DNA of 64,000 nucleotides, taken from the NCBI GenBank assembly GCA_036274675.1, contig DASUFE010000088.1, positions 31,201 through 95,200 on the forward strand, given 5' to 3'. This document shows, one piece after another, positions 26,532 through 35,346 of the stretch (the stretch's first letter is position 1; each line of letters begins with the position of its first letter). Position numbers and translations under genes: made by a program. The DNA is from DASUFE01 sp036274675. Its GTDB lineage: Bacteria > Pseudomonadota > Gammaproteobacteria > HTCC5015. A model generated the notes under the pieces. It saw nothing but the letters and a program-made list of their open reading frames with translations. It was not told the origin of the DNA and made no database searches.

Positions 26532-27812
26532 TCATAAAGTTTTAAACACTGTTTCAGCCGCAGCGAGTGTTTCCGCGATTTCGGTTTCGCCGTGTACGGC
26601 TGATACGAAACCTGCTTCATAGGCGGAAGGGGCGAGGTAAACGCCTTGTCCCAGCATGCCGTGAAAGAAGCGGTTGAACCGTGGCACATCGCATGCGGTC
26701 ACCTCGGCGAAGGTTTCCACCTCGGCCTTACCGGTAAAGAACAAACCGAACATACCGCCGACCTGCTGTGCGACAAAGGGTATCCGATGCTTGCGAGCAT
26801 AATGCATCAGGCCCTCGGTCAACTGCAGGGTTTTGGCGGATAAAATCTCGAAGAAACCGGGTTGCGCGATCAGTTCCAGGGTTTTCAGGCCGGCGGCCAT
26901 GGCGACTGGATTGCCGGACAGGGTGCCGGCCTGATAAACCGGGCCGAGCGGAGCCAGCTGTTGCATGATCTCGCGTTTGCCGCCGAAGGCCCCGACCGGC
27001 ATGCCGCCCCCGATAACCTTGCCGAGCACGGTCAGGTCCGGCGTTATTCCATATAAGGCCTGTGCGCCGCCGAGCGCGACCCGGAAGCCGGTCATCACTT
27101 CGTCGAAAATCAGCACACAGCCGTACTGGTCGCACAGTCTGCGCAAGCCTTCCAGGAATCCCGGCCGCGGCGGTATGCAATTCATGTTGCCCGCCACCGG
27201 TTCGACGATCACCCCGGCGATTTCACGGCCGTGCTGCCTGAAAACCGTGGTTACCACTTCGATATCGTTGAAGGGCAGTGTTAAGGTATGTTTAGCCAGC
27301 GCCGCGGGAACCCCCGGAGACGTCGGTACGCCCAAGGTCAGCGCACCCGACCCCGCCTTGATCAGAAAGGAGTCGGCGTGTCCGTGATAACAGCCTTCAA
27401 ACTTGATGATGGTGTCGCGCCCGGTGTAACCGCGGGCAAGGCGCAGCGCGCTCATCGTCGCCTCGGTACCCGAGCTGACCATGCGCACCAGCTGGATCGA
27501 GGGCACATGTTTGCAGATGGTCTGCGCCATCCGGGTTTCAATCTCGGTCGGCGCGCCGAAACTCAAACCTTTGGCGGCCGATTCCTGTACCGCGCGCACC
27601 ACTTCCGGGTGCGCGTGCCCGAGCACCATCGGCCCCCAGGATCCCACATAGTCGATGTAGCGGCGGCCGTCCGCGTCGTACAAAAAAGGGCCTGCCGCGC
27701 GCTCGATAAAAACGGGAGTGCCGCCCACACTTTTGAAAGCGCGGACCGGAGAGTTGACGCCGCCGACGATATAGCGCTGGGCGGATTCAAACAGGGATTC
27801 GGAATAAGTCAT
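26532..27812 (-). CDS. hemL: Glutamate-1-semialdehyde 2,1-aminomutase
   Basis: 426 residues. Converts glutamate-1-semialdehyde to 5-aminolevulinate in the C5 tetrapyrrole pathway, using PLP. The PLP Lys is in LGKVIGGGMPVGAFGGKREI (about residue 265). Also seen: GGVNSPVRAFKSVGG at the N-terminus, SSGTEATMSALRLARGYTGR and FDEVMTGFRVALGGAQ. It starts 5 bp after thiE. Heme made by this route would supply the cytochromes in the window. Confidence 0.97.
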   Translation of the reverse strand: MTYSESLFESAQRYIVGGVNSPVRAFKSVGGTPVFIERAAGPFLYDADGRRYIDYVGSWGPMVLGHAHPEVVRAVQESAAKGLSFGAPTEIETRMAQTICKHVPSIQLVRMVSSGTEATMSALRLARGYTGRDTIIKFEGCYHGHADSFLIKAGSGALTLGVPTSPGVPAALAKHTLTLPFNDIEVVTTVFRQHGREIAGVIVEPVAGNMNCIPPRPGFLEGLRRLCDQYGCVLIFDEVMTGFRVALGGAQALYGITPDLTVLGKVIGGGMPVGAFGGKREIMQQLAPLGPVYQAGTLSGNPVAMAAGLKTLELIAQPGFFEILSAKTLQLTEGLMHYARKHRIPFVAQQVGGMFGLFFTGKAEVETFAEVTACDVPRFNRFFHGMLGQGVYLAPSAYEAGFVSAVHGETEIAETLAAAETVFKTL

Positions 27813-27817
27813 GATCG

Positions 27818-28477
27818 TCAGTCGATTGATGAATGAGGTTGAGCTGCCTGTACACAGGCGACCAGTCGCCGCGCCGCTGATTCTATATCCTTTTGCGCGA
27901 AGATGCCTGAGATAACAGCCAGCATATCAACGCCGCAGGCGAGCAGCGCGGCCGCATTATCGGCGTCGATGCCGCCGATGGCGCAGACCGGCGCCGCCAG
28001 GGCCGATTTAGCCCGCCGATAGAGTGACAGCGGTGCATGTACGGCCTCCGGCTTGGTCGGGGAAGGGTAAGCGCTGCCGAATGCGACATAATCCGCGCCC
28101 GCTCCGGCCATCGCGACGCCCGACTCAAGACGGTTATAGCAGGAGATACCGATAATGGCCCGCGGCCCGAGTACACGCCGGGCCTGCGCGAGCGATGTAT
28201 CGGCAGCACCCAGATGCACGCCGGCGGCGCCGCTTGCCCGGGCGACTTCGACATCATCATTGATGATAAGAGGTTTAGCGTAATCGCGGCAGATTTCGAG
28301 TAACTTGCGGGCTCGCTCATGGCGCTCCGCTCCCGACGCCGATTTGTCGCGATACTGCACCAGCGCGACTCCTCCCCGCAGCGCCTGTTCGACCGCCTGA
28401 TACAGGGCCTCACCCGGCGTAAGCGCCGGGTCCGTGAGCGCGTAAATGCCTTTTAATTCAGGCCGACTCTTGACCAT
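27818..28477 (-). CDS. thiE: Thiamine-phosphate synthase
   Basis: 219 residues. Joins HMP-PP and thiazole phosphate to thiamine phosphate in the cytoplasm. The TIM-barrel motifs are present: VALVQYRDKSASG, LIINDDVEVARASGAAGVHLG, DYVAFGSAYPSPTKP and AIGGIDADNAA. Its start lies inside the end of thiD (20-bp overlap). No TPP riboswitch was seen before thiD. Confidence 0.95.
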   Translation of the reverse strand: MVKSRPELKGIYALTDPALTPGEALYQAVEQALRGGVALVQYRDKSASGAERHERARKLLEICRDYAKPLIINDDVEVARASGAAGVHLGAADTSLAQARRVLGPRAIIGISCYNRLESGVAMAGAGADYVAFGSAYPSPTKPEAVHAPLSLYRRAKSALAAPVCAIGGIDADNAAALLACGVDMLAVISGIFAQKDIESAARRLVACVQAAQPHSSID

Positions 28478-29282
28478 CCGCGGTTTCGCCGTCGCCGTCA
28501 GCCCAGAACAGCCGGTTGGGATGATACTGTCCCATGCCCAGACGCCCGCCGAATTTCAGGCTTTGCCACGTGAATTGCTGCGCCTGCTCGACCGCTTCCG
28601 CGATGCCGAGTCCCTGGGCAAGCAGACCCGCCAGTGCCGAAGCGAGAGTACAGCCCGAGCCGTGGTACACGTTGGGCAGCCGTTCCCAGTTGTATTTCTG
28701 CAGTTCCTGCTGCTGGCCGTACAGCCGGTTGATGACGTTCGGCGAGTTCTCATGCGTACCCGTTACCAGCACGTATTCGCAGCCCAACTCCTGCAGGGCG
28801 AGCGCCGCGGCCTGAATGTTGTCGGCGCCCGGAATCAGCCGCAGCGCCTCCTCCGTATTGGGCGTCAGCACGGTGGTATAGGGCAGCAGCAATTCCTTGA
28901 TCGCTTCAATGATGCCTTCGGTGGCGAGCGCCTGCCCGCCGCCCGCGTTCAGTATCGGGTCCAGTACGACCGGGATATCGGGATAATCGGCCAGCAGCTC
29001 ATGCACGGCTTCCACGTTCTCCTCGCTGCCAAGCAATCCAATCTTGATCGCATTTACCGACAGGTCTTCCAGCACGGTGCGGGCCTGTTCCAGCACCAGT
29101 TCGGATTCCAGAGCATTGATGCTGGTCACGTCGCAGGTATCCTGGACAGTGACGCAGCTGATGACCGGCAAGGCGAAGCAGCCCTGGCTGACCACGGATT
29201 CAATATCTGCCGTAATGCCGGCGCCGCCCGTGGGGTCGTTGCCTGCAATGATCAGAACCGATGAAAAGCTGTGGGAATTCAT
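28458..29282 (-). CDS. thiD: Hydroxymethylpyrimidine/phosphomethylpyrimidine kinase
   Basis: 274 residues of the ribokinase fold. Phosphorylates HMP and HMP-P for thiamine synthesis. The N-terminus VLIIAGNDPTGGAGITADIE has the conserved AGxDxxxGAGIxAD motif; the catalytic region reads VYHGSGCTLASALAGLLAQG, with GSGCT. First gene of the minus-strand thiD-thiE-hemL run, divergent from rubredoxin. Confidence 0.94.
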   Translation of the reverse strand: MNSHSFSSVLIIAGNDPTGGAGITADIESVVSQGCFALPVISCVTVQDTCDVTSINALESELVLEQARTVLEDLSVNAIKIGLLGSEENVEAVHELLADYPDIPVVLDPILNAGGGQALATEGIIEAIKELLLPYTTVLTPNTEEALRLIPGADNIQAAALALQELGCEYVLVTGTHENSPNVINRLYGQQQELQKYNWERLPNVYHGSGCTLASALAGLLAQGLGIAEAVEQAQQFTWQSLKFGGRLGMGQYHPNRLFWADGDGETADGQESA

Positions 29283-29398
29283 GGCCGAACGCAGGTCTGA
29301 AATAAAGTCATTGTCAAGAATGGTTTTTGCACTGTTTTTGTGGACAATACGTGGTTTCCGGAATTATCTCACATCCGCTCACAAGGGAATAAAACAAA

Positions 29399-29563
29399 AT
29401 GAAACGCTACATGTGCGTGGTATGCGGCTTTATATATGATGAAGCCAAGGGGCTACCCGAAGAAGGCATACCGCCCGGCACCCGCTGGGAGGATATCCCG
29501 GAGAACTGGACCTGCCCCGATTGCGGAGCCGTCAAGTCCGATTTCGAAATGATAGAAGTTTAA
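29399..29563 (+). CDS. rubA: Rubredoxin
   Basis: 54 residues. Small electron carrier with one Fe(SCys)4 centre. The two Cys pairs CVVCG (residues 6-9) and CPDCG (39-42), GIPPGTRWEDIPENW and the final SDFE are standard. The ATG at 29399 follows CAAGGGAAT. Single gene, divergent from thiD by 116 bp. Confidence 0.96.
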   Translation: MKRYMCVVCGFIYDEAKGLPEEGIPPGTRWEDIPENWTCPDCGAVKSDFEMIEV

Positions 29564-29569
29564 AATCTT

Positions 29570-29730
29570 TACCCGAGAGCCCAGAACTTTCAATTCTGGA
29601 AGCCAGAAGCTAGAAGCCGGGAGTCAGTAGATGGAAGAACAAAGCTTCTTTTGTCTTCCGGTCTTCCGTTTTCTTGTTTTTGGTTTTGCTCTTCTATTCT
29701 GGCTCCTGTCTCCAGGCTCCTGAATTCTAA
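29570..29730. repeat. Imperfect long inverted repeat after rubredoxin
   Basis: Arms rich in CCAGAAGC / GGCTCCTG strings (for example CCAGAAGCTAGAAGCC near 29603 and GGCTCCTGTCTCCAGGCTCC near 29700) flank a T-rich centre with TCTTCCGGTCTTCCG. Looks like non-coding repeat DNA; no gene seen. Confidence 0.4.
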
Positions 29731-29737
29731 GCATTCC

Positions 29738-30571
29738 CTAATGAAGCTTCTTTACCGCGCTTTGCAGTTCGATGATATGCCCGCGGATTCGCTCGGCTTC
29801 GTCGGCCTGCGGATTCATATTCAGGAAGGTCCTGTAATCCGAGAGCGCGGCCTGATGACATTCGATCGTGTGATAGATCGAGCCGCGGAACAGGTATTCG
29901 TAGGGATTGTCGGGAGACAGCAGCAGAATCCGGTCTGAGGTCTTCAGCGCCTTGTCGTGCGTCTCATTCTGCATGTAAATGCCGCGCAGGTTGCGCAGTA
30001 TCCGCTCCAGGATTGCCTTGTTACTCGCCGGTTCGAGCAGTTCCTCCAGGGAACCCTGTTCTTCCTGCTCCCGGTTGCCGCGAAAATGCGCTATCCGGAA
30101 CTCCAGTTCATCCTCGCCCAGCGAGATGCCTCCGAAAAACGGATCCAGAATGATGCTGCCGCTGCCCACATTGAAGCGCACCAGAAAATGCCCGGGGAAG
30201 GACACGCCTTCCAGATCCAGCCCCAGCCGCTGGCCGACTTCGAGATAGACGATGCTGAGCGAGATCGGGATGCCGCAACGGCGATCGATGACGTCGTTCA
30301 GCAGGCTGTTGCGCGGGTCGTAATAGTTGTCCATGTTGCCGCGAAAACGCTGCTGTTTGAACAGGTAATCGTTCATCGTTGCGATGATGCCTTCGGCGTC
30401 GTTGGGATTGTGTATGCGTTCGTCGATGTCGAGCGCGAAACGATCAAGCACGCCCATGTAATGCGGGATATTCAACTGCGGGTACTCGTCCCTGGCGATG
30501 ATCAGCGCGGCCTCGGCCAGATCGATCTCATCATCCTCCAGGGAGACGATTTCGTTGAATTCGTTGCCCAT
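29738..30571 (-). CDS. SirB1-type transglutaminase-like protein with TPR
   Basis: 277 residues from ATG 30571; a TTG 12 codons earlier is possible. The first part holds a transglutaminase-like core: NSLLNDVIDRRCGIPISLSIVYLEVG with the Cys, and GVSFPGHFLVRF with the His. The second part has tetratricopeptide repeats (TSDRILLLSPDNPYEYLFRG). This is the SirB1/YchA layout (UPF0162); biochemical role not settled. Confidence 0.85.
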   Translation of the reverse strand: MGNEFNEIVSLEDDEIDLAEAALIIARDEYPQLNIPHYMGVLDRFALDIDERIHNPNDAEGIIATMNDYLFKQQRFRGNMDNYYDPRNSLLNDVIDRRCGIPISLSIVYLEVGQRLGLDLEGVSFPGHFLVRFNVGSGSIILDPFFGGISLGEDELEFRIAHFRGNREQEEQGSLEELLEPASNKAILERILRNLRGIYMQNETHDKALKTSDRILLLSPDNPYEYLFRGSIYHTIECHQAALSDYRTFLNMNPQADEAERIRGHIIELQSAVKKLH

Positions 30572-30720
30572 GGGTTTATTTATAATGGATTCCCCGTAGT
30601 TAAGCAAAGTAAAAAACAGATTTTTCTCAAAAGCTGCAGCAAACAGCTTAATCGTCCGGAAAATCAGAGCCTTAGCGTAATTCCGGGCGCCGGGTGAGCA
30701 GGGCGGCGAAACCCTGGGGC

Positions 30721-31530
30721 TCAGCGCTTTGCAGGAACGGGCACATATTCGACATGAGTGTCAAAGATGCCATCACCCCGCAGATTGAATACCCGGCAGG
30801 CGGGCGGCAGGTTGTCCGGGGCGTAAAGCGGGCTGCCCGGCCTGAACTGGATGCAGGTGGAAGGCGTGCCCAGATAAAGCACGGAACCGGTGTTTTCCAG
30901 GAATTCCTGGTGTATATGGCCGAAGGCAACGGCCTTTACCTGTGGATGCTGAAGCAGCAGCGAGTTTAAAGCCTTGCCGTTGCGCAAACCGAGCCGGTCC
31001 ATCCAGGCGCTGCCGACGGGAACCGGATGGTGATGCAGGACCACCAGTGTGGGAGTCACCGGGAACCGCTGCAACTCCTGCCGCAGGCGGTCCAGCTCCT
31101 GCTGCGCCAGCAGCCCCGCGGTTTCTCCAGGCACAGTCGAATCCAGCAGATAAATCTTCCAGTGACTGAGGCCGATAGTGCCGCCGATGCCGATTTGCCC
31201 GGCGAATGCTGCATGCATCCGTTGAGAGTTGTCATGATTGCCGGGGATGGCGTAAACAGGAACCCCGAATTGAAGGACCGATCGCTTCAGCCATTCGTAA
31301 CTCGCGGCGGATTCATCCTCGCTCAGGTCGCCGGTCAACAGCAGTGCCTTAAGATCGGAATGCCGCCGGGCGATATGTCTGAGCACATGCTCCAGCGTAC
31401 GCCCCGGCCTGACGCCCTTGTGTACCGCGTCGGGGTCCGCATAAAGATGGCAGTCCGTCAACTGGACCAGCTTCTGCGGACGCGCCAGCCGCCGCGGCGG
31501 GTATGTTTTCTGCTGCAAGGTATGCGTCAC
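30721..31530 (-). CDS. cpdA: 3',5'-cyclic-AMP phosphodiesterase CpdA-like
   Basis: 269 residues of the calcineurin-like metallophosphoesterase fold. The metal ligands appear in order: QLTDCHL (D, H), LTGDLSED (GD), PGNHDNS (GNHD), VLHHHPVPVGS and AFGHIHQEF (GHxH). The overall text matches Icc/CpdA, which hydrolyses cAMP to 5'-AMP and so tunes CRP signalling. A GTG start is used; the ribosome site AGGA is very close. Confidence 0.88.
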   Translation of the reverse strand: MTHTLQQKTYPPRRLARPQKLVQLTDCHLYADPDAVHKGVRPGRTLEHVLRHIARRHSDLKALLLTGDLSEDESAASYEWLKRSVLQFGVPVYAIPGNHDNSQRMHAAFAGQIGIGGTIGLSHWKIYLLDSTVPGETAGLLAQQELDRLRQELQRFPVTPTLVVLHHHPVPVGSAWMDRLGLRNGKALNSLLLQHPQVKAVAFGHIHQEFLENTGSVLYLGTPSTCIQFRPGSPLYAPDNLPPACRVFNLRGDGIFDTHVEYVPVPAKR

Positions 31531-31787
31531 GTCCTGATATAGGATCCTGTTTCAAAATTACTTCGTTAATTCGAGCAAGAATGCTCTCGCAAAGCTTGCC
31601 AGGAGCGCTATATCATCAGCCGCAGGGTTTGCCAAGACATTGCAGCCCACGTGGCACGTATTCGCGGAGTGCGCGCCAGGACAACGGAATTTGCCTTGGC
31701 GAACCGTGTCTGGCCAGCGTCTCTGCGCACTTCGCGGGAGATATTGAATTTTGAGATGAATGCACCGGATTCATTGTGGAGCGACTC

Positions 31788-32450
31788 ATGTCGAACAGAA
31801 CTTTAACATTGACCCCGCCCTTGTACGAGTATCTGTGCAAGGTATCCTTGCGCGAACCGAAACTATTCGCGCGATTACGCGAGGAAACGCTGCGCGACAG
31901 TGGAGCGACCATGCAGATATCGCCGGAGCAGGGACAGTTCATGGGCTTGCTTGTGGAATTGACGGGAGCCCGCAACATTCTTGAGATCGGCACCTATACG
32001 GGTTACAGCTCCCTGTGCATGGCCTTGGCCATGCCTGAGGACGGGCGCCTGGTCTGCTGCGATATCAGCGAACAATGGACGGGTATTGCGCGTCGTTACT
32101 GGACTGAGGCCGGTGTGGAAGACAGGATACGCCTGCATCTGGCGCCGGCGCTGGAGACCCTGGCGAAACTGCTGGCGCAAGGCTCGGCCGCGACTTTCGA
32201 CATGGCTTTCATTGACGCCGACAAGGAGCATTATCCCGAATATTACGAGGCCTGCCTGCAACTGTTGCGCCCGGGCGGACTGCTATTGGCGGATAACACG
32301 CTGTGGAGCGGACGGGTGATCGATGCCGCGGACGCCAACGCTTCCACGGCAGCGATACGCCGTTTCAATCTCATGCTCCACGACGACGCGCGCATCACCC
32401 TGAGCCTGCTGCCCATCGGAGACGGCCTGACGCTGGCATTGAAGAAATAA
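31788..32450 (+). CDS. Class I SAM-dependent O-methyltransferase
   Basis: 220 residues. NILEIGTYTGYSSLCMAL is SAM motif I of the catechol/caffeoyl-CoA O-methyltransferase family; FIDADKEHYPEYYE holds the metal-binding Asp and LLADNTLWSG the following Asp-Asn. Substrate unknown, probably a small catechol-type molecule. ATG 31788 follows GGAG. Confidence 0.9.
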   Translation: MSNRTLTLTPPLYEYLCKVSLREPKLFARLREETLRDSGATMQISPEQGQFMGLLVELTGARNILEIGTYTGYSSLCMALAMPEDGRLVCCDISEQWTGIARRYWTEAGVEDRIRLHLAPALETLAKLLAQGSAATFDMAFIDADKEHYPEYYEACLQLLRPGGLLLADNTLWSGRVIDAADANASTAAIRRFNLMLHDDARITLSLLPIGDGLTLALKK

Positions 32451-32671
32451 CATCGCTCTTGAAAAAAACGCCGGCGCTTGAGTTATGTCAAGGCGGTAAC
32501 GGCGCCCTCCTGTATGTTCATCATTCGGGAGGATTCCGATGCAACCGGGCAGAAGCCTGTGGCGGCATGAGTGTCATCGAACCTTAATAAATCTCATACA
32601 AATCGGCAACACTGGCCTGAAAGAATCCTCGACGTTTATCCGTTAACTAACATACAACAAAGGGTAATCCG

Positions 32672-33724
32672 ATGAATACACATATTCGTTCTTTCGCCTG
32701 GGTCGTCATGGCGGCCGCGGCGGCCTTCTCCATGCCTGCCGGGGCGGAAGTCAGGATTTACGGCCGCGCGAACCTCAGTCTGGACTATCTGGATAACGGC
32801 GATGACAGCGGCCTGGACATATCGAGCAATTCCAGCCGAATCGGTTTTAAGGTTTCGACCGATATCGCTGAAGGCCTCAAAGGGATAATGCAACTGGAGC
32901 AGGAAATCCGCTTTGACAACGGCGCAGGCACTTTCGCCACCCGCGACAGCTATGCCGGGGTGGAAGGCGGCTTCGGCGCAATCCGCGCCGGATATTTTGA
33001 TACTCCTCTGAAGAAAGTGCGCAGCGAAGTAGACTTGTTCAACGACCAGATGGGTGATGCACGCAACCTGACGCGGTTGAGCAACGTCACGATCGCCCCC
33101 GCGCCGGCGCTTACCGCCGACTTCGATACCCGCTTCTACAACAGCATCCAGTACTCCACCCCTGTCCTGAGCAGTTTCGTAATCGATCTGGATCACAGCA
33201 CTAACAATGGCACGACAACCAATCCGCCCGATGACGAAGCCACCGCCGACAGCATCGGCTTGAGCTACAAGACCGGCGATCTGTATCTTGGCTTCGCCGG
33301 CGAAACCCAGGAATCGCGTAATGATTCCGCCGCGGTCCGTTTCGGCGCCAGATACAATCCCGGTAATCTGAGCCTGGTGGCGCTGCTGCAGCGGGCGACT
33401 GTAAAGCCCTTGGTCGGAGATGAAATCGATATCAACACGCTGGGTTTCGGCGCGAGCTATAAGCTGACGGGCAACACCGTCATCAAAGGGCAGGTATACA
33501 ATAATACCGACGATCGCGATGCAAGCGACGCACGAATGCTTGCCCTCGGCCTGGATCACAGCTTGAGCAAACAGTTCCGCCTGCAATTCGTCCTGGCAGG
33601 CACTGATAATGACGATCAGGCGTCTTATAAGGTAACAGCGGGCGGTCACGGCGACCAGATTCCCGCGGTCGCCGGCGAACAGGCTACCGGAATTTCGGCC
33701 GGTATCCGCTACGATTTCGAATAG
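32672..33724 (+). CDS. Outer-membrane porin 1 of the sulfate locus
   Basis: 350 residues. Signal peptide ends PAGAEVRIYGR. A trimeric 16-strand porin of the Gram-negative porin_4 type: YGRANLSLDYLDNGDDSG, SRIGFK, GYFDTPLKKVRSE and a C-terminal aromatic-containing strand GIRYDFE. It is a close paralog of the porin at 38395-39495, and the two flank the sulfate ABC genes. Upstream 220 bp hold no obvious operator. Terminator follows. Confidence 0.92.
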   Translation: MNTHIRSFAWVVMAAAAAFSMPAGAEVRIYGRANLSLDYLDNGDDSGLDISSNSSRIGFKVSTDIAEGLKGIMQLEQEIRFDNGAGTFATRDSYAGVEGGFGAIRAGYFDTPLKKVRSEVDLFNDQMGDARNLTRLSNVTIAPAPALTADFDTRFYNSIQYSTPVLSSFVIDLDHSTNNGTTTNPPDDEATADSIGLSYKTGDLYLGFAGETQESRNDSAAVRFGARYNPGNLSLVALLQRATVKPLVGDEIDINTLGFGASYKLTGNTVIKGQVYNNTDDRDASDARMLALGLDHSLSKQFRLQFVLAGTDNDDQASYKVTAGGHGDQIPAVAGEQATGISAGIRYDFE

Positions 33725-33762
33725 TTTTACCCCCGGCAATTTAAAAAGCCTGCTCAAAGCTT

Positions 33763-33792
33763 GCGGGCATCCGCCAGGATGTCCGCTTTTTT
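33763..33792 (+). terminator. Intrinsic terminator of porin 1
   Basis: GCGGGCATCC (33763-33772), loop GCCA, complementary arm to 33786 (one G-T), then T6. Confidence 0.88.
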
Positions 33793-33855
33793 ATGCCTCA
33801 AAAAATCCGGAAAAACGCCAGGATATGACAGGCCGGGCGTATATCTGAATATTCA

Positions 33856-33891
33856 ATAACAAAATCGTTTTTTCTTATTTTTAAGCGCTGA
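33856..33891 (+). promoter_or_regulatory. Shared 36-nt upstream element, sulfate operon copy
   Basis: Starts ATAACAAAATCG, continues T-rich (TTTTTTCTTATTTTTAA) and ends GCGCTGA. It matches 29 of 36 positions with 38248-38283 ahead of porin 2. Possible CysB-type activator/promoter region; 240 bp before sbp because a repeat lies between. Confidence 0.5.
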
Positions 33892-33960
33892 AAGATTCCC
33901 GTAGAGTGCCTCGCATGCCAAATGCGGGGGAAGACCGCCTGTGCGGCGCAAGTTTTTTTT

Positions 33961-34106
33961 GAAAGCTCTGAATAAGTCCATCCTGGACTTTCGGAACACG
34001 CAAATCAAAGACGTGACTTTTGATCTGCTTCACTTTTCAAACGCCGGGCGCATGAAAAAAACCGGTGCATCCCTGTATCGCGGAACCTCTTTAAATAAGA
34101 GGTTCC
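33961..34106. repeat. MITE-like dispersed repeat, copy 2
   Basis: Begins GAAAGCTCTGAATAAG, ends with CGGAACCTCTTTAAATAAGAGG and TTCC. Same order of blocks as copy 1 at 20166-20327: a TCATTCCTGAA-type short hairpin, CGGAACACGCAAA, a middle palindrome, GGTGCATCCCTGT. It sits between the shared promoter element and sbp. Confidence 0.75.
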
Positions 34107-34131
34107 GCCGGATTGATTGATGGAGGTCAGT

Positions 34132-35187
34132 ATGTATAAAAAAGATTTTTCGGCCATGAAGACTTTTAACATTCTCGGAAGCTTGCTCGCGGCCGTATTG
34201 CTGTTCGGGGGCGATTTGCAAAGCGCGGTTGCGGACAAGGGGTTGCTTAATGCTTCCTATGATCCGACGCGCGAGCTTTACAAGGAATTTAACGCCGAAT
34301 TCGCCAAATACTGGAAGACCCAGGACGGCGAGAACGTGATTGTGCAGCAGTCGCACGGCGGTTCCGGCAAGCAGGCGCGCGCCGTGATCGACGGCCTGCG
34401 GGCGGACGTAGTCACGCTGGCGCTGGCCTACGATATTGACGCGCTGCACGAACAGGCGGGCCTCATCCCGAAGGACTGGCAGCAGCGCTTGCCGAACAAC
34501 AGCTCGCCTTATACTTCTACCATCGTATTCCTGGTGCGCGCGGGCAATCCGAAAAAGATCAAGGACTGGGACGATCTGGTCAAACCCGGCGTCGAAGTCA
34601 TCACGCCGAATCCCAAGACTTCCGGCGGCGCGCGCTGGAATTATCTGGCGGCATGGGCTTATGCGAAGAAGCGGTACGGCTCCGACGAGGCGGCGCGCGC
34701 TTTCATCAGCAAGCTGTTTAAGAATGTGCCGGTGCTGGATTCGGGCGCGCGCGGCTCGACCACGACCTTCGTCGAGCGCGGCGTGGGCGATGTGCTGCTG
34801 TCCTGGGAAAACGAGGCTTTCCTCGCGTTGAACGAGCTCGGCAAGGATAGGTTCGAGATCGTCATTCCCTCGCTGTCGATCCTGGCCGAACCTCCGGTGG
34901 CGGTGGTCGACACCAACGTGGACAGGCACGGCACCCGCAAGGTAGCGGAGGCCTATGTGCAATTCCTGTACAGCGAGACCGGCCAGAAACTGGCCGCCAG
35001 GCATTATTACCGGCCGCGCAACGAGGCTATCCTGGCGCAGGCCGGTTTCCCGAAAGTGAACCTGATCACGATAGACGGGGAGTTCGGAGGCTGGCGGAAG
35101 GCGCAGCAAACGCACTTCAACGACGGCGGCGTGTTCGACCAGATTTACAAACCGGGTGTGCCCCCTAGCCAGATGAATTGGCGGTGA
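34132..35187 (+). CDS. sbp: Sulfate ABC transporter substrate-binding protein
   Basis: About 351 residues. Periplasmic receptor for sulfate (possibly thiosulfate). Signal peptide residues 1-34; then LNASYDPTRELYKEFNAEF, QSHGGSGKQARAVIDGL, RADVVTLALAYDID and TSGGARWNYLAAWAYA, the family's sulfate-site segments. ATG 34132 sits 4 nt after GGAGGT. Leads the cys transport operon, with a 159-bp gap before cysT. Confidence 0.96.
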   Translation: MYKKDFSAMKTFNILGSLLAAVLLFGGDLQSAVADKGLLNASYDPTRELYKEFNAEFAKYWKTQDGENVIVQQSHGGSGKQARAVIDGLRADVVTLALAYDIDALHEQAGLIPKDWQQRLPNNSSPYTSTIVFLVRAGNPKKIKDWDDLVKPGVEVITPNPKTSGGARWNYLAAWAYAKKRYGSDEAARAFISKLFKNVPVLDSGARGSTTTFVERGVGDVLLSWENEAFLALNELGKDRFEIVIPSLSILAEPPVAVVDTNVDRHGTRKVAEAYVQFLYSETGQKLAARHYYRPRNEAILAQAGFPKVNLITIDGEFGGWRKAQQTHFNDGGVFDQIYKPGVPPSQMNWR

Positions 35188-35279
35188 CTAACACATCCCA
35201 TTCGTTTGCGCACTGTGGAGATCTGGGGTTGCTGAGTCGTGATATGGGAGTGTCTATTAGCTGCCAGACGCAAGAAAAC

Positions 35280-35344
35280 GTGCCGTCCGACTCGTGATAC
35301 TAATGGGGCTGAAGCTCCGAAATCCCCAGACGCGTAGGATTCAT
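35280..35344. repeat. GTGCCGTCCGA-type repeat, copy A
   Basis: GTGCCGTCCGACTCGTGAT then GGGGCTGAAG, then ATCCCCAGACGCGTA and ATTCAT. Same blocks as at 45199-45300 and 45305-45366. It ends just before the cysT start. Confidence 0.65.
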
Positions 35345-35346
35345 AA

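Noticed and set aside
29283..29398. TPP riboswitch before thiD
   Set aside because: The 116-bp leader lacks the CTGAGA and ACCTGA-type core of the THI box.
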